This document shows, piece after piece, positions 62,814 through 64,000 of a stretch of DNA of 64,000 nt. Both the position numbers and the translations under genes were made by a program. Source of the DNA: CAVVMA01 sp963830715 (GTDB lineage: Bacteria; Desulfobacterota; Binatia; Binatales; Binataceae). The notes under the pieces are model-generated. The model did not search any database. It worked only from the letters and a program-made list of their open reading frames with translations, and had not been told where the DNA came from. Numbering within the stretch: position 1 is the first letter of the stretch; each line of letters starts with the position of its first letter. Location of the stretch: NCBI GenBank assembly GCA_963830715.1, contig CAWHNS010000002.1, forward strand, positions 62,001-126,000, read 5' to 3'.

Positions 62814-63267
62814 AACAGACCTCGTATTCCGCTGGGACCCGTTTCCCGCACCTGGCACGCATAGTTTGTGCCGCATACAGAGATCACGCCCGTCACGCGT
62901 TGAGAAAAAGCGGCGAACGACCTGAATTCATTCGATGGTCCTCAAACCATGCGCGAAAACTAGCCGCTTTCCTTGATTCCGTAGAGAGATAAGAGAGAAA
63001 TGAGGCGGCTCTTGACCGGTCTGCTTAGCCGTCTGGCAAGTTCTTCATTGAATCCCTTTTCTGTGCTTCAAAAATCTGGCGCGTTCGGTTACACCATGAC
63101 GCTCTTAGAGGCATCAGAAACAGATTCTTAAGAGATGCCGGATCATTCGGCGACCAAATTGATTTAGCTTCATACGTGTATCCATTGGGCTCAGTGCCTT
63201 GAGCAATGCCAAGAACCTGCAATGCCGCAAACGGAACGTGGACGCCGTCTCGCAGCCAGAGGATAAA
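62814..63267. other. Upstream region of the large operon
   Basis: 454 bases without a convincing gene; the 65-residue frame at 63025-63222 looks random. Visibly more AT-rich than surrounding genes. Holds an 8-bp palindrome TCTTAAGA (63125-63132) flanked by GGCATC and GATGCC, and an AAAGCGGC/GCCGCTTT pair about 45 bases apart. The promoter of the minus-strand operon should lie here, but no sigma-70 or sigma-54 pair was clear enough to call. Confidence 0.5.
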
Positions 63268-64000
63268 TCAGGCGGATGCGCGGACGTGGGTTCCCGCAAG
63301 CCGTTTGAAAACGGTTTGAGCGGCCTGCTCACCACTGCGAACGCAGTCCGGGATCCCAACACCGCGATAGGCGGCGCCCGCGAGCGTCAGGTTTGGAAGA
63401 TCAAGCACTTCGCGCTCGATTCTGGTTACCCGCTCGAGATGGCCAACCGAGTATTGCGGCATCGCGCTCGGCCATCGCCGCACGCGCGCAAAGATCGGGT
63501 CTGCGTTTAGCCGGAGCAGCGCGCTGAACTCTTCCCGCACCGTGGTGACCATCGCCTCGTCGTTCAACTCCATCATTTGGTCGTGAAGGGCGCCGCCGAG
63601 AAACGCCCGCATCAGGACGGCACCTTCCGGCGCACGTCCATCGAACTTTGTGCTCGAGAATGTCGCGGCGATTATCTTGCGCCGCTCGATAACCGGCACG
63701 ACGAATCCGAAACTGGCGGGCAGGTGCGGACAATCGCTGATCCGAAAGGCAAGGTTGACGGTAGCAACCGATGAGTACCTGATATCAGCGAGACGGTGGG
63801 CGAGGTCTGGGGCGCAGCCCTCAAGCAGGCGGGCCGCTCCGAACGCCGGTGTCGCGAGCAACACCGCCTCGGCCTCGAAGGCGGAGTTATCCGCCAGCAC
63901 AAGCCGCCATCGCTCGCCGCCGTGGATGCGGGCCAGCGCGATGACGTTCGGCGCCCAACCGCACGCATCCGTCCAATCGCGCCGCCAGTGCATCGACCAG
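63268..64000 (-). CDS. hemY: Protoporphyrinogen oxidase HemY-like, 5' end outside window, frameshifted near 63955
   Basis: FAD-dependent oxidation of protoporphyrinogen or coproporphyrinogen in haem synthesis. The visible C-terminal 240 residues include AEAVLLATPAFGAARLL, SVATVNLAFRISDCPHL, SFGFVVPVIERRKIIAATFS, and the final FAD loop AGAAYRGVGIPDCVRSGEQAA. Upstream of 63955 the other frame reads LVDALAARLDGCVRLG, the expected preceding segment, so one indel is present. Its neighbourhood to a haem-rich operon may be meaningful for haem supply. Confidence 0.85.
   Translation of the reverse strand, partial: WSMHWRRDWTDACGWAPNVIALARIHGGERWRLVLADNSAFEAEAVLLATPAFGAARLLEGCAPDLAHRLADIRYSSVATVNLAFRISDCPHLPASFGFVVPVIERRKIIAATFSSTKFDGRAPEGAVLMRAFLGGALHDQMMELNDEAMVTTVREEFSALLRLNADPIFARVRRWPSAMPQYSVGHLERVTRIEREVLDLPNLTLAGAAYRGVGIPDCVRSGEQAAQTVFKRLAGTHVRASA

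Noticed and set aside
62860..62880. TGGCAC...TTTGTG as a sigma-54 promoter
   Set aside because: It lacks GC at -12 and points away from the operon.
63025..63222. 65-codon ORF upstream of the large operon
   Set aside because: Composition looks random and there is no Shine-Dalgarno; treated as leader DNA.
1..64000. CRISPR arrays, tRNA or rRNA genes, prophage or complete insertion sequences
   Set aside because: No regularly spaced repeats, cloverleaf sequences, integrase or transposase motifs were seen on either strand.

Overview
The window is high-GC bacterial chromosome from a Gram-negative organism: lipid A and LPS genes (lpxD, a heptosyltransferase), outer-membrane-type lipoproteins and an aa3-like oxidase. 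The housekeeping block rplU-rpmA / obgE-proB-proA-nadD-rsfS, SufT, PorGAB, an F420/LLM-type oxidoreductase and a DUF1329 protein together suggest a deltaproteobacterial-grade or Candidatus Binatota-like lineage. This placement is an inference from gene content and was not tested. No tRNA, rRNA, CRISPR array or intact insertion sequence was seen.

Layout. 1-5.5 kb: heptosyltransferase, lpxD, small lipoprotein, amidohydrolase, desulforedoxin-like peptide, YgfZ. 5.7-11 kb: repeat-containing exported protein, EF-P, THUMP methyltransferase, GNAT, AAA-type ATPase. 11-19.3 kb: rsfS-nadD-proA-proB-obgE, separated from rpmA-rplU by about 2.5 kb holding a lipoprotein, a MITE-like palindrome and an LLM oxidoreductase; then sufT. 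19.4-26 kb: exonuclease/UvrC-like fusion and a 2-oxoacid:ferredoxin oxidoreductase operon. 26-31.4 kb: HlyD/ABC/ABC-2 exporter. 31.8-35.2 kb: stress-type group (hydrolase-phosphoribosyltransferase fusion, Hsp20, CBS protein, PRPP synthetase). 35.4-40.9 kb: cytochrome oxidase operon behind a good sigma-54 promoter, followed by a sigma-54 activator gene. 41-42.3 kb: FAD oxidoreductase.

42.4-62.8 kb (minus strand) is the most striking part: sixteen tightly packed co-directional genes. In transcription order they are a four-cluster Fe-S beta subunit; two tandem paralogous type II DMSO-reductase-family molybdenum catalytic subunits; three adenylate-forming-ligase-like proteins (two degenerate); a UbiU/UbiV-like U32 protein; a small membrane protein; MoaA; a DUF1329 exported protein; an MqnC-like radical SAM enzyme; and a bc-type module made of Rieske protein, beta-propeller lipoprotein, b6f-like cytochrome b, pentaheme cytochrome c and a diheme lipoprotein cytochrome with a CX3CH motif. 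I read this as an oxidoreductase system wired to a non-standard quinol/cytochrome c complex, plausibly an anaerobic hydroxylase/dehydrogenase for a hydrophobic substrate with CoA activation of the product. The substrate is not determinable from sequence. A protoporphyrinogen oxidase gene runs off the right edge.

About sixteen otherwise well-conserved genes outside the 42.4-62.8 kb operon carry one or two apparent frameshifts, while the operon carries none that I can see. The shifts look more like assembly errors in very GC-rich DNA than gene decay, so coordinates for these genes span all fragments.
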